Assembly: GCA_028678635.1 (NCBI GenBank)
Contig: JAJRDC010000084.1
Span: forward strand, 1 to 7,635
Origin: Methanomicrobiales archaeon
GTDB lineage: Archaea > Halobacteriota > Methanomicrobia > Methanomicrobiales > JACTUA01
Length of the DNA stretch: 7,635 bases
Reading direction: 5' to 3'
The notes beneath the pieces are model-generated. The model saw only the letters and a list, made by a program, of their open reading frames with translations. It was not told where the DNA came from and did no database searches. The translations under genes and the position numbers were made by a program. The first letter of the stretch is position 1; every line of letters begins with the position of its first letter. This document shows positions 1 to 6,606 of the stretch, one piece after another.

Positions 1-1061
1 CACTGGAAGCGGGTGTCGTGGACGCGCTGGAGGGGGCCGGGATTCCGACCGCCGGGCCCCGGTATGCCGCTGCCAGGCTGGAGACCGACAAGGCCTTCTG
101 CCGGGATCTCATGCAGTCCCACGGGATCCGGGGCTGCCCCCTGTACCGGGTCTTCCGGGACCCCGCCGACGCAGTCCCGTTCCTCCGGGATCACGAGGGA
201 GATCTCGCCGTGAAACCCGCGGGGCTGACCGGGGGAAAAGGCGTCCGGATCATGGGCGAGCAGGTGGATCGGGAGGGGGCCATCGCCTACGTGAAGACCC
301 TCAGAGGGCCGGTGGTGCTGGAGGAGCGGCTCATCGGGGAGGAGTTCACCCTCCAGGCCTTCGTGGACGGGACCCGGCTCGTGTACATGCCCCTTGTCCA
401 GGACCATAAACGGGCCTTCGAGGGGGACACGGGACCCAACACCGGCGGGATGGGATCCTACTCGATGCAGGACCATGCCCTGCCGTTCGTCACGGCACCG
501 GACGAGGCAGAGGCCCGGGCCATCATGGCAGACGCCGTGGCGGCCATCCGTCGCCAGGGAACGCCCTTCCACGGCATCCTGTACGGCCAGTTCATGAACA
601 CGGCAAAGGGGCCCCGTGTCATCGAGTTCAATGCCCGGTTCGGGGACCCCGAGGCCATGAACGTCCTCCCGCTCCTTGCCACGGACTTCTCCGGAATCCT
701 CTGCGGTATCACCGATGGATCCCTGCCTTCCCGGGTGGAGTGGGAGCCCCTCGCCACCGTCTGCAAGTACCTGGTGCCGGAAGGCTACCCGGATGCCCCT
801 CTCTCCGGCCAGCCGCTGGAACCGGGGGACACGGACAGGGCTCTCGTGTACTACGGCAGCGTGGAGGAGAAGGACGGGAGGCTCACCACCCTCTCCTCCC
901 GGACCCTGGCCGTCGTGGGGAAGGGGCCGGATCTGGCCACTGCCGAGGCCATCGCCGAGCGGGCTGCTGCAGGGGTGCGGGGCAGGGTCCGCCACCGCCG
1001 GGACATCGGGACCGCAGCCCTCCTTGCGAAGCGGGTGACCCACATGGAGGCGCTGCGATGA
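1..1061 (+). CDS. purD: Phosphoribosylamine--glycine ligase (GAR synthetase), 5' truncated by window edge
   Basis: Catalyses ATP-dependent joining of glycine to 5-phosphoribosylamine, the second step of de novo purine synthesis, in the cytoplasm. The reading frame is open from base 3 to the TGA at 1059-1061, giving about 352 residues. PurD proteins are usually about 430, so roughly 80 N-terminal residues lie upstream. The GTG at 18 is not the real start, because the codons before it ([10 protein letters not shown]) already match the family. ATP-grasp hallmarks are visible: [15 protein letters not shown] (bases ~204-248), [14 protein letters not shown], then [20 protein letters not shown] (~402-461), and the metal-binding [11 protein letters not shown] (~621-653). 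A C-terminal PurD domain follows, so the gene looks intact within the window. Its stop overlaps the argF start by 4 bp, implying co-transcription and translational coupling. Identification is firm; the start is unseen. Confidence 0.96.
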   Translation, partial: LEAGVVDALEGAGIPTAGPRYAAARLETDKAFCRDLMQSHGIRGCPLYRVFRDPADAVPFLRDHEGDLAVKPAGLTGGKGVRIMGEQVDREGAIAYVKTLRGPVVLEERLIGEEFTLQAFVDGTRLVYMPLVQDHKRAFEGDTGPNTGGMGSYSMQDHALPFVTAPDEAEARAIMADAVAAIRRQGTPFHGILYGQFMNTAKGPRVIEFNARFGDPEAMNVLPLLATDFSGILCGITDGSLPSRVEWEPLATVCKYLVPEGYPDAPLSGQPLEPGDTDRALVYYGSVEEKDGRLTTLSSRTLAVVGKGPDLATAEAIAERAAAGVRGRVRHRRDIGTAALLAKRVTHMEALR

Positions 1062-1990
1062 CCCGGGATCTCCTGTCCATCCGGGACCTGACCGAAGGGG
1101 AGCTCCGCGGGATCCTGGACGAGGCTGAGCAGCTGAAGGAACTCCGGAAGAAAGGGATCTCCCATCCCCTGCTGGCGGGGAAAAGCCTGGGGATGATCTT
1201 TGAGAAGTCGTCCACCCGGACCCGGGTCTCCTTCGAGGTGGGGATGTACGAGCTGGGGGGCCATGCCCTGTTTCTCAATCCCCGGGACCTGCAGCTGGGC
1301 CGGGGCGAGGAGATCCGGGATACCGCCCGCGTCCTCTCCCGGTACGTGCAGGGTGTCATGATCCGGGCCTACCACCATTCCACGCTGGAGGAGTACGCCC
1401 GGTACTCGGCGGTGCCGATCATCAATGGCCTCTCCAACCGGGAGCACCCCTGCCAGGTCCTCGCCGATCTCCTGACCCTCAGGGAACGCTTCGGATCGCT
1501 GGAAGGGATCCGGGTGGCCTGGATCGGGGACGGGAACAACGTCTGCCACTCCCTGATCCTCTCGGCGGCCCTCACGGGGATCCGGGTGACGGTGGCGACA
1601 CCCCCCGACTACCGGCCGGATCCCGGTATCGTGGCGGCAACCAGGAAGGGGAAAGGGAAGGTGACCCTCACCAGGGATCCGGCGGTGGCGGTGAAGGATG
1701 CCGACGCCATATACACCGACGTATGGGTCTCCATGGGAGAGGAGGAGGAACGCGCGAGACGGCTGCAGGCATTCCAGGGGTATACCATCACCGAAACACT
1801 GCTCTCCTCTGCGGCGGACCGGGCCATCGTGCTCCACTGCCTCCCAGCCCACCGGGGCGAGGAGATCACCGACGGGGTCCTGGAGGGCCCTGCCAGTGCC
1901 GTCTGGGACCAGGCCGAGAACCGGCTCCATGCCCAGAAGGCGCTCCTCGTCCGGCTGCTGGGCGGAGCGTCACCAGAGGGACGGGTGTAA
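1058..1990 (+). CDS. argF: Ornithine carbamoyltransferase
   Basis: Transfers the carbamoyl group from carbamoyl phosphate to ornithine to make citrulline (arginine biosynthesis, cytoplasmic). It has 310 residues, a normal length for the family. The ATG at 1058 is favoured by a GGAGG at 1046-1050, seven bases upstream, and by the ATGA overlap with purD; the longer open frame upstream is only purD read in another frame. All family signatures are present: the carbamoyl-phosphate loop STRTR (residues 52-56), HPCQ (130-133), the ornithine-loop DVWVSMG (221-227), and [11 protein letters not shown] (260-270) with its catalytic Cys. The SMG motif separates it from aspartate carbamoyltransferase. The TAA ends 22 bp before the convergent small gene on the other strand. 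No dedicated promoter is visible, so expression probably depends on the purD transcript. Confidence 0.97.
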   Translation: MTRDLLSIRDLTEGELRGILDEAEQLKELRKKGISHPLLAGKSLGMIFEKSSTRTRVSFEVGMYELGGHALFLNPRDLQLGRGEEIRDTARVLSRYVQGVMIRAYHHSTLEEYARYSAVPIINGLSNREHPCQVLADLLTLRERFGSLEGIRVAWIGDGNNVCHSLILSAALTGIRVTVATPPDYRPDPGIVAATRKGKGKVTLTRDPAVAVKDADAIYTDVWVSMGEEEERARRLQAFQGYTITETLLSSAADRAIVLHCLPAHRGEEITDGVLEGPASAVWDQAENRLHAQKALLVRLLGGASPEGRV

Positions 1991-2012
1991 GGGAAATCTG
2001 GGTACCTGCACT

Positions 2013-2381
2013 TCAGGACGGCTTCTTTTCCCGGTCCTTCCAGCCACCGGTCTCCGCAAAGATAGCCAGCTGCTCCCTGATGTACTTCTCCACCTCTTCC
2101 ACCACCGGGAGCGGTCCCCGGAAGGCTAATATCTCCCGCTCCTCCCCCTCCATGTTGCCGATGTAGACGGGGAGCTTCCGCTCAACGAGCTGCACCGGGT
2201 ATTTCTTCAGCACTTCGCGGATTACCGACCGGGGAGTTCCCACGGGGATGATGGCGTCATAGAGCTCCACCTCTCCGGACGGTGTCCCGCCTTCCTCCTT
2301 TGATCCGCCTGTCTCCTGAACCGGTAGTCCGCCGGCCGTCCCTTCATCTTTCTTTGTCTTTTCTGGTGACTTCTCTTCCAT
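2013..2381 (-). CDS. Small conserved-looking protein of unknown function, downstream of methanogenesis marker 14
   Basis: I do not recognise this family; it may be one of the methanogen-specific DUF families. From the ATG at 2381 it has 122 residues. Residues 1-37 are rich in Glu, Lys, Gly and Ser and look disordered. Residues 38-110 look folded, with predicted order strand (VELYDAIIPV), helix (PRSVIREVLKKY), strand (VQLVERKLPVYIG), strand (REILAFRG) and helix (PVVEEVEKYIREQLAIFAE). There are no Cys or His residues, no membrane segment and no signal peptide, so it is probably soluble and not a metal site. A GTG at 2390 directly abuts the upstream stop and would add three residues; I prefer ATG 2381 because a good ribosome site sits five bases before it. 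It follows the marker-14 gene without a gap and is probably co-transcribed, which suggests a linked role (inference). It ends convergent to argF. Confidence 0.78.
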   Translation of the reverse strand: MEEKSPEKTKKDEGTAGGLPVQETGGSKEEGGTPSGEVELYDAIIPVGTPRSVIREVLKKYPVQLVERKLPVYIGNMEGEEREILAFRGPLPVVEEVEKYIREQLAIFAETGGWKDREKKPS

Positions 2382-2386
2382 AGGGT

Positions 2387-2392
2387 CCACCT
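2387..2392 (-). promoter_or_regulatory. Ribosome binding site that decides the start of the small gene
   Basis: On the minus strand AGGTGG lies five bases before ATG 2381 and matches the archaeal anti-Shine-Dalgarno complement GGAGGTGA. It overlaps the TAG stop of the marker-14 gene (2391-2393), so translation of the two genes is probably coupled. This supports ATG 2381 over GTG 2390, which lies inside the motif. Confidence 0.55.
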
Positions 2393-3887
2393 ACTTCCCG
2401 ATCTTCATCCTCCGCTTCATGATACACGGGCCGCCCCGGACACCCCCCAGGGGGTTCCGGGGCTTGCCCAGGGAGCACATGCACCGGCCCATGAGGGCAG
2501 CCCCCCGGCCCAGGCCGTCATCCACAAAGACCAGGTGGTCGTTGGGATCATCATAGAGGTTCCGTCCGGTGATCCCATCCAGGATGTACCAGGGTTTCAT
2601 TCCCGAGATGGCCGCTCTCCCGGTGAAGCCGATGGAGGAGTTGGGGGGCACCATCTTCCGCTCGACGGCCACGTCCACCAGGCGCAGCGCCATCCTGGCA
2701 CAGACCCGGTCCACCACCTCGTTCATCATGTCGAGACCATGGTTCTTGTAGATCTCGGCCCCGATCTCCACCAGTTCCGGGACGCCGCTCCCGTTCTCCC
2801 CTGTGTCGCAGCCGATCAGCGCCACCCCGGATGCGTCGGCCACGTCAGCGCAGACAGGGACCCGGCCGAACCGTTTCCGGTCCGGGGGGACGATGCGGAT
2901 ATCGATGTGTGTGTGGCATCGCTCCACGTAGTCCTCGACGACATCGGACTGCCGGCCCCGGAACATTGAGGCGACGGACCTGTCCCCGAAGACGTCCAGG
3001 GCACAGCCGGTCCGGGGATCCACGAGGCCGCTCCCCCGGACGATGGCGTCCGGGATGGCCCCGGCAAGGCCGCAGAAGTTCCCGATGGTCTTCGCAAACG
3101 GGTTCGGCGCATCGGCGGGAACGTCGCTCGTGATACGGCCGTCCAGCGTGGTGCCGAAGTCGATGGTCAGGCAGGGGTTCCGGAAGTCCACGGGTGTCCA
3201 CTTGGCCCCTTCCTTGATCCCGGCCATGGCCAGCTCCCCCTCCATCTCGTTCGCCACCATCTCCACGCCGGTGGAACCCATGGGGGGAATGACACCCGCC
3301 ACCGCCCCGACGAAAACCACCTTGTCAGCAAAGCTGAAGGGCTGGAGCTTCTTCGGCAGGTTCTCCTTGGACATGGGCGGGGTCATCTTCCGGGGAGGAA
3401 CTCCTGCCAGCAGGCAGCCGTTTGCCAGCGCAATGACAAAATCCCCCACCTGGTCCGGGGACTCCATCTCGGCCACGACACCCGTGGACCTGACGGCGAA
3501 GTCCAGATCGTTCATGATGTCCAGGTGCACCTCCCGGTGGCACTCCAGCAGGATTTCCCTGACGAGTTCCGTCACCGACTGCCGGGTGATCTGGGTGCCG
3601 TCAATGGTCTCCCCGAAGATATCCTCCCCCGGTTTCGGTTTCCGCACGTCACGGGACATCCGGACCGTTTTATTAATAAGGTAGGCCTGGCCCGTCTCCA
3701 GGCTGGTCCCCGTGAGGATGCACTTCGTGGTGGTGTTCCCCATCTCCACCGAGGCCACCAGGAAATAGGGCTTCACCTTGTACTCGGGGATGTGCATCCC
3801 TGCCCCGTGGGCGATGGACGGGGGACGGGGGCTCTCCACGATGTGGGGCTGGGGTTTGAAAAAGCGGTTTAAAAACCGGGGAGGCAT
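2391..3887 (-). CDS. mmp14: Methanogenesis marker protein 14 (probable ASKHA-fold ATPase)
   Basis: Recognised as the methanogenesis marker 14 family, found in methanogens and of unknown biochemical role. Three stretches suggest an acetokinase/actin/Hsp70-type nucleotide-binding fold: VEMGNTTTK (residues 47-55, phosphate 1-like), TIDFGTTLDG (241-250, phosphate 2-like) and GFTGRAAISG (420-429, adenosine-loop-like). That fold assignment is inference from motifs. The C-terminus carries GRCMCSLG and GGPC, within an overall Cys-rich protein (13 Cys). No transmembrane segment is apparent. The chosen ATG at 3887 gives 498 residues, near the usual size. The frame stays open to an ATG at 3995 (534 residues), but the extra 36 residues look non-coding. 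An internal Met at residue 31 would leave the first nucleotide loop intact, so is also possible. No good Shine-Dalgarno precedes 3887. The small unknown gene follows immediately. Confidence 0.9.
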   Translation of the reverse strand: MPPRFLNRFFKPQPHIVESPRPPSIAHGAGMHIPEYKVKPYFLVASVEMGNTTTKCILTGTSLETGQAYLINKTVRMSRDVRKPKPGEDIFGETIDGTQITRQSVTELVREILLECHREVHLDIMNDLDFAVRSTGVVAEMESPDQVGDFVIALANGCLLAGVPPRKMTPPMSKENLPKKLQPFSFADKVVFVGAVAGVIPPMGSTGVEMVANEMEGELAMAGIKEGAKWTPVDFRNPCLTIDFGTTLDGRITSDVPADAPNPFAKTIGNFCGLAGAIPDAIVRGSGLVDPRTGCALDVFGDRSVASMFRGRQSDVVEDYVERCHTHIDIRIVPPDRKRFGRVPVCADVADASGVALIGCDTGENGSGVPELVEIGAEIYKNHGLDMMNEVVDRVCARMALRLVDVAVERKMVPPNSSIGFTGRAAISGMKPWYILDGITGRNLYDDPNDHLVFVDDGLGRGAALMGRCMCSLGKPRNPLGGVRGGPCIMKRRMKIGK

Positions 3888-4065
3888 CCGTACAGGATGT
3901 ACCTGCCCCGGATCGATAAGGATTTCCCTTTGCCCCCCCGCCGCAGATCCTGCAGTATCTCCTGACTGATGCGGATCGGTTATCTGGATATGCATGGTAC
4001 TGCTGGGACGCTCTCGGGGGTTCCGCCGCGGCTCCGCCCCCGCCGCGTGGGCACCCCCCGCCGGT

Positions 4066-4121
4066 TGATGAGAACAGGTGATGATTCGGTATCCACCGAC
4101 ATGGCGGGACTATCCTCATCA
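4066..4121. repeat. Short inverted repeat, possible operator
   Basis: TGATGAG at 4066-4072 is matched by its reverse complement CTCATCA at 4115-4121, with 42 bases between. Two further GATGA-like copies lie close by (4078-4084 region). It could be a regulator site in the divergent region, but a 7-bp match in this length can arise by chance. Confidence 0.2.
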
Positions 4122-4130
4122 GGGGGGGAC

Positions 4131-4169
4131 CGGGAGGGGGCCGGGCGTGGCAGCCCGGGCCCCCTCCCG
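4131..4169. repeat. Strong GC-rich hairpin in the divergent intergenic region
   Basis: The arm 4131-4146 (CGGGAGGGGGCCGGGC) pairs with 4153-4169 along 16 base pairs with one bulged base, enclosing the six-base loop GTGGCA. No T-run follows on either strand, so it is not a standard intrinsic terminator. It lies about 110 bp upstream of the sugar-operon TATA box and outside any credible gene. It could be a structured RNA element, a protein site or a recombination remnant. Confidence 0.6.
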
Positions 4170-4276
4170 CCGGCAATCGCGAGATACCACTTCTGCAGAT
4201 CATCCAGCCCTCCCCACGCCCCACCGGGGACAGTATCCTCTCGGATCCCTCGGTTCCCCCTTCTATTCCCCGGCTG

Positions 4277-4286
4277 CTATTTAAAT
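4277..4286 (+). promoter_or_regulatory. Archaeal TATA box of the sugar operon, probably giving a leaderless mRNA
   Basis: CTATTTAAAT is the one AT-rich block in a GC-rich stretch and is centred about 30 bases before the rfbF ATG at 4312. Archaeal transcription usually begins some 24-27 bases after the TATA centre, which places the start near 4306-4309, only a few bases before the ATG. No Shine-Dalgarno precedes that ATG. A purine-rich BRE is not obvious upstream. Confidence 0.65.
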
Positions 4287-4311
4287 CCCGGGAGCAAAAC
4301 CACTACGTACC

Positions 4312-5103
4312 ATGGGCAAGGGGACAGACGACAGCGACGTGGTGATCTTCTGCGGCGGACGGGGGACCCGCCTCTCCGAGAAGACCCGGGAGATGCCCAA
4401 GCCCCTCATCGAGCTGGGGGAATACCCCATCCTCTGGCACATCATGAAGATCTACTCCCACCACGGCCACCACCGGTTCGTCCTGGCACTGGGATACAGG
4501 GGGGAGATGATCGTGGAGTACTTCCTGCACCGCCACCCGATGCAGCAGAATTTCACCGCGGATCTCTCGGATCCCTCCCTCCCCGCGGTGCCGGAGCCCT
4601 GGACCGTCTCCTTCATCCAGACCGGCCTGGAGGCAAAAACGGCCACACGCCTCCTGCGTTGCAGGGAGCACATCGGGAGCAGGCCCTTCATGGTCACGTA
4701 CGGGGACGGGGTTGCGGACATCGACCTCCGGGCCCTGGTCTCGCGGCACCGGAAGCTCCGGAAAGAGCACGAGGTCATCGGGACCATCACCATCACCCGG
4801 CCCTACTCCAAGTACGGGATTGCCTCCCTCTCGGGGGACCTGATCGAACGGTTCCGGGAGAAACCCCTGATGAACGAGTACATCAACGTGGGGTTCATGG
4901 TGCTGGAGGACGGGATCTTTGACTATATCTCCGAGGGCGAGGACGTGATGTTCGAGGACACGCTGCAGCGGGTGGCCGAGGACGGCCTCCTCGGGTATTA
5001 TATCCACGACGGATTCTGGCACGCCATGGACACCTACAAGGACTACGAGGACCTGAACCGGATGTGGAAGGAACGACCGGGGTGGAAAATATGGAACGAC
5101 TGA
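4312..5103 (+). CDS. rfbF: Glucose-1-phosphate cytidylyltransferase family protein (RfbF-like)
   Basis: Predicted to join CTP and glucose-1-phosphate to give CDP-glucose, the entry step to CDP-deoxysugars, in the cytoplasm. It has 263 residues against about 257 for the bacterial enzyme. Visible motifs are the nucleotide loop GGRGTRL (15-21), PKPLIELG (29-36), PILWHIMKIY (39-48), the metal-site region YGDGVADID (130-138), EKP (183-185), INVGFMVL (191-198) and GFWHAMDTYKD (234-244), ending in a WK-W tail like RfbF. Two places differ from my memory of the Salmonella enzyme: VDTG...TGGR reads IQTG...TATR (102-113), and NGGF reads NVGF. Substrate preference may therefore differ. It is the first gene of the operon, has no Shine-Dalgarno, and sits right behind the TATA box. 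Its end overlaps the next gene by 13 bp. The enzyme class is firm; the exact sugar is less so. Confidence 0.85.
   Translation: MGKGTDDSDVVIFCGGRGTRLSEKTREMPKPLIELGEYPILWHIMKIYSHHGHHRFVLALGYRGEMIVEYFLHRHPMQQNFTADLSDPSLPAVPEPWTVSFIQTGLEAKTATRLLRCREHIGSRPFMVTYGDGVADIDLRALVSRHRKLRKEHEVIGTITITRPYSKYGIASLSGDLIERFREKPLMNEYINVGFMVLEDGIFDYISEGEDVMFEDTLQRVAEDGLLGYYIHDGFWHAMDTYKDYEDLNRMWKERPGWKIWND
5079..5085 (+). promoter_or_regulatory. Ribosome binding site that decides the start of the dehydratase gene
   Basis: GGGGTGG ends five bases before ATG 5091, inside the last codons of the cytidylyltransferase gene. No comparable motif precedes the alternative ATG at 5064, so 5091 is the preferred start. Confidence 0.5.
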
Positions 5104-6146
5104 AGGCCGGGAAGGGCCCGCGGAATGTCCCAACGGCACGGGTGAAGGATCATCCGGAGCGGCGGAAGGCCTGGAAGGGACGGAGGGTCTTTGTCACCGG
5201 GGCGACCGGGGTTATCGGGCTCCACCTGACCCGTGCGCTGGAACAGCAGGGGGCCGAGGTAACGGTGCTGGTCCGGGACTGGGTGCCCCGGGCCCGGTAC
5301 CTGGGGGAGTGGCTGGACGGGAAGGGCACGGTCACCGTCGTCCGGGGTGATCTCTCGGACCGGGACCTCCTCGCCCGGATCCTGGCCGAGTACGAGACCG
5401 AGGTGATCTTCCACCTGGGAGCCCAGACCATCGTCCGGGCAGGAAACGTCTCGCCGGTGACCACCTTTGCAGCGAACATTGCCGGCACCTGGAACCTGCT
5501 GGAGGCGGCCCGCACCACCGGCCTGTACGACGGCGGTGTATCAGCGATCTGTGTCGCGTCCTCCGACAAGGCCTATGGCACGGCCCAGAAGCTCCCCTAT
5601 ACGGAAGAGATGCCCCTTGCCGCTGATCACCCCTACGACGTCTCCAAGAGCTGCACGGACCTGATCGCCCGGTCCTACGCTATCACCTACGATCTCCCCA
5701 TCACGATCGCCAGGATGGGGAACATCTACGGCCCCGGTGACCTGAACTGGAGCCGGGTGATCCCGGGCACCATCCGGAGCGTCCTCTCGGGGAAGGCCCC
5801 CGTGATCCGGAGCGATGGCACACCGGTCCGGGAGTACTTCTTCGTCGCCGATGCCGTCGATGCCTACCTGACCATGGCCGAAGGGATCGGAAGAAAGGGT
5901 GTCCGGGGGCAGGCCTTCAACTTCAGCAGCGGGGAGCGCCGCACGGTCCGTGAGGTGGTGGACCTGATCCTGGCAGGGATGGGGAGCCGCCTGAAACCCC
6001 GGATCCTGGCCACGGCGAAGCACGAGATCCTGGAGCAGTACCTCTCCACGGCGAAGGCCAGGAAGGTCCTGGGGTGGATGCCCAGGACCCGGCTGGTCGA
6101 CGGCCTCGATGAGACGATTGCCTGGTACCGGGAGGTTCTCCCATGA
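5091..6146 (+). CDS. rfbG: NAD-dependent sugar 4,6-dehydratase, probably CDP-glucose 4,6-dehydratase
   Basis: Extended short-chain dehydrogenase predicted to turn CDP-glucose into CDP-4-keto-6-deoxyglucose using bound NAD. From ATG 5091 it has 351 residues, close to RfbG length. An ATG at 5064 would add nine residues but has no ribosome site. The Rossmann loop is GATGVIG (37-43), and VRGDLSD follows (84-90). The substrate region FHLGAQTIV...NIAGTWNLLEAAR (108-141) is RfbG-like. The catalytic set is SSDKAYG (157-163) and YDVSK (182-186); the Asp-Lys pair after Ser is typical of 4,6-dehydratases. GNIYGPGD is at 210-217, and QYLSTAKARKVLGW (316-329) matches the YL-LD-SKA-LGW segment of RfbG. It is divergent enough that a GDP-mannose or other NDP-hexose dehydratase cannot be excluded. 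The preceding cytidylyltransferase argues for CDP-glucose. It overlaps the next gene by 4 bp (ATGA). Confidence 0.8.
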   Translation: MERLKAGKGPRNVPTARVKDHPERRKAWKGRRVFVTGATGVIGLHLTRALEQQGAEVTVLVRDWVPRARYLGEWLDGKGTVTVVRGDLSDRDLLARILAEYETEVIFHLGAQTIVRAGNVSPVTTFAANIAGTWNLLEAARTTGLYDGGVSAICVASSDKAYGTAQKLPYTEEMPLAADHPYDVSKSCTDLIARSYAITYDLPITIARMGNIYGPGDLNWSRVIPGTIRSVLSGKAPVIRSDGTPVREYFFVADAVDAYLTMAEGIGRKGVRGQAFNFSSGERRTVREVVDLILAGMGSRLKPRILATAKHEILEQYLSTAKARKVLGWMPRTRLVDGLDETIAWYREVLP

Positions 6147-6592
6147 TCGACGGAGTCAAGATACTACCCCTGCGCACCATCCTGGACGAGCGGGGCATGG
6201 TGCGGCATATGCTGAAGTGTACCGACCCCCATTTCCACGGCTTCGGGGAGATCTACTTCTCGGTGATCTTCCCCGGGGCCATCAAGGGGTGGCACCTGCA
6301 CCGGAAGATGGAGCTGAACTATGCCGTGGTCTCGGGGAACATCAAGATGGTGCTCCACGATGGCCGGAAGGGGTCCCCCACCCGCGGGGAGACCCAGGAG
6401 GTCTTCATGGGCGTGGACAACTACGTGCTCCTCCAGGTCCCGCCGGGGGTCGTGAACGGCTTCACCGCTGTCGGGAACGAGGAGGCCATCGTGGCCAACT
6501 GCGCCACCATCCCCCACGACCCGGACGAGATCGAGCGGATCGATCCCTTCGACACGGCCATCGGCTACCGGTGGGGCATCCGCCACGGGTGA
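6143..6592 (+). CDS. Short RmlC-type cupin, putative NDP-4-keto-6-deoxyhexose epimerase
   Basis: Belongs to the dTDP-4-dehydrorhamnose 3,5-epimerase superfamily, whose members epimerise C3 and/or C5 of 4-keto-6-deoxy nucleotide sugars. At 149 residues it is shorter than typical RmlC (about 180). Recognisable parts are WHLHRKMELNYAVVSGNIKMVLHD (in pieces: WHLH at 50-53 aligning with the catalytic-His GLH segment; VVSGNIKMVLHD at 62-73) and PPGVVNGF (100-107), equivalent to the usual PEGFAHGF with His changed to Asn. The segment that normally holds the catalytic Tyr reads NCATIPHDPDEI (119-130) with no Tyr, although GYRW occurs later (141-144). It may be a single-position epimerase, as in ascarylose-type pathways, or have altered chemistry. 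The start is secured by GGAGGT at 6131-6136, six bases before the ATG, and by the ATGA overlap with the dehydratase gene. Confidence 0.8.
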   Translation: MIDGVKILPLRTILDERGMVRHMLKCTDPHFHGFGEIYFSVIFPGAIKGWHLHRKMELNYAVVSGNIKMVLHDGRKGSPTRGETQEVFMGVDNYVLLQVPPGVVNGFTAVGNEEAIVANCATIPHDPDEIERIDPFDTAIGYRWGIRHG

Positions 6593-6606
6593 GGAGCGGC
6601 ACCGCC

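Larger units (their letters stand above)
3888..4311. other. Divergent non-coding region between marker-14 gene and sugar operon
   Basis: This 424-bp region separates two divergently transcribed units. It holds a long GC hairpin (4131-4169), a 7-bp inverted repeat (4066-4072 with 4115-4121) and the TATA box of the sugar operon (4277-4286). Open frames run through it on both strands, but they are unlike any protein I know, use no plausible start signal and merge into shadow frames of the flanking genes. For the minus-strand gene only weak TATA-like stretches are visible (CCTTATC, about 31 bases before ATG 3887; GCATATCC near 3986-3993). I see no tRNA or recognisable small RNA gene. Confidence 0.7.

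Noticed and set aside
851..1930. Long minus-strand open frame of 359 codons opposite purD and argF
   Set aside because: It is fully antisense to two confidently identified genes, with low-complexity Pro/Gly/Arg/His-rich content and no motif.
1991..2040. Possible bidirectional terminator between argF and the small gene
   Set aside because: There are only short T-rich pieces (CTTCTTTTCC at about 2022-2031, within the small gene) and no convincing hairpin or poly-T run.
3668..3682. TATA-like TTTTATTAATAAG on the plus strand
   Set aside because: It lies inside the marker-14 coding sequence, encoding part of LINKTV on the minus strand, and no plus-strand gene begins after it.
4060..4121. Candidate C/D box small RNA because of RTGATGA-like sequences
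   Set aside because: GTGATGA at 4078-4084 fits box C, but no CTGA box D follows at a suitable distance, and the reverse strand does not give a proper C/D pair.
4078..4284. Possible small gene of 68 codons in the intergenic region
   Set aside because: The AGGTG before its ATG is directly adjacent, too close to serve as a ribosome site. The frame spans the hairpin and its composition is not protein-like.
3969..4922. Long plus-strand open frame of 317 codons crossing the divergent region and rfbF
   Set aside because: It runs through the TATA box and hairpin, then shadows rfbF in another frame. Its translation is Pro/Gly/Arg-rich with no family resemblance, a typical by-product of high GC.
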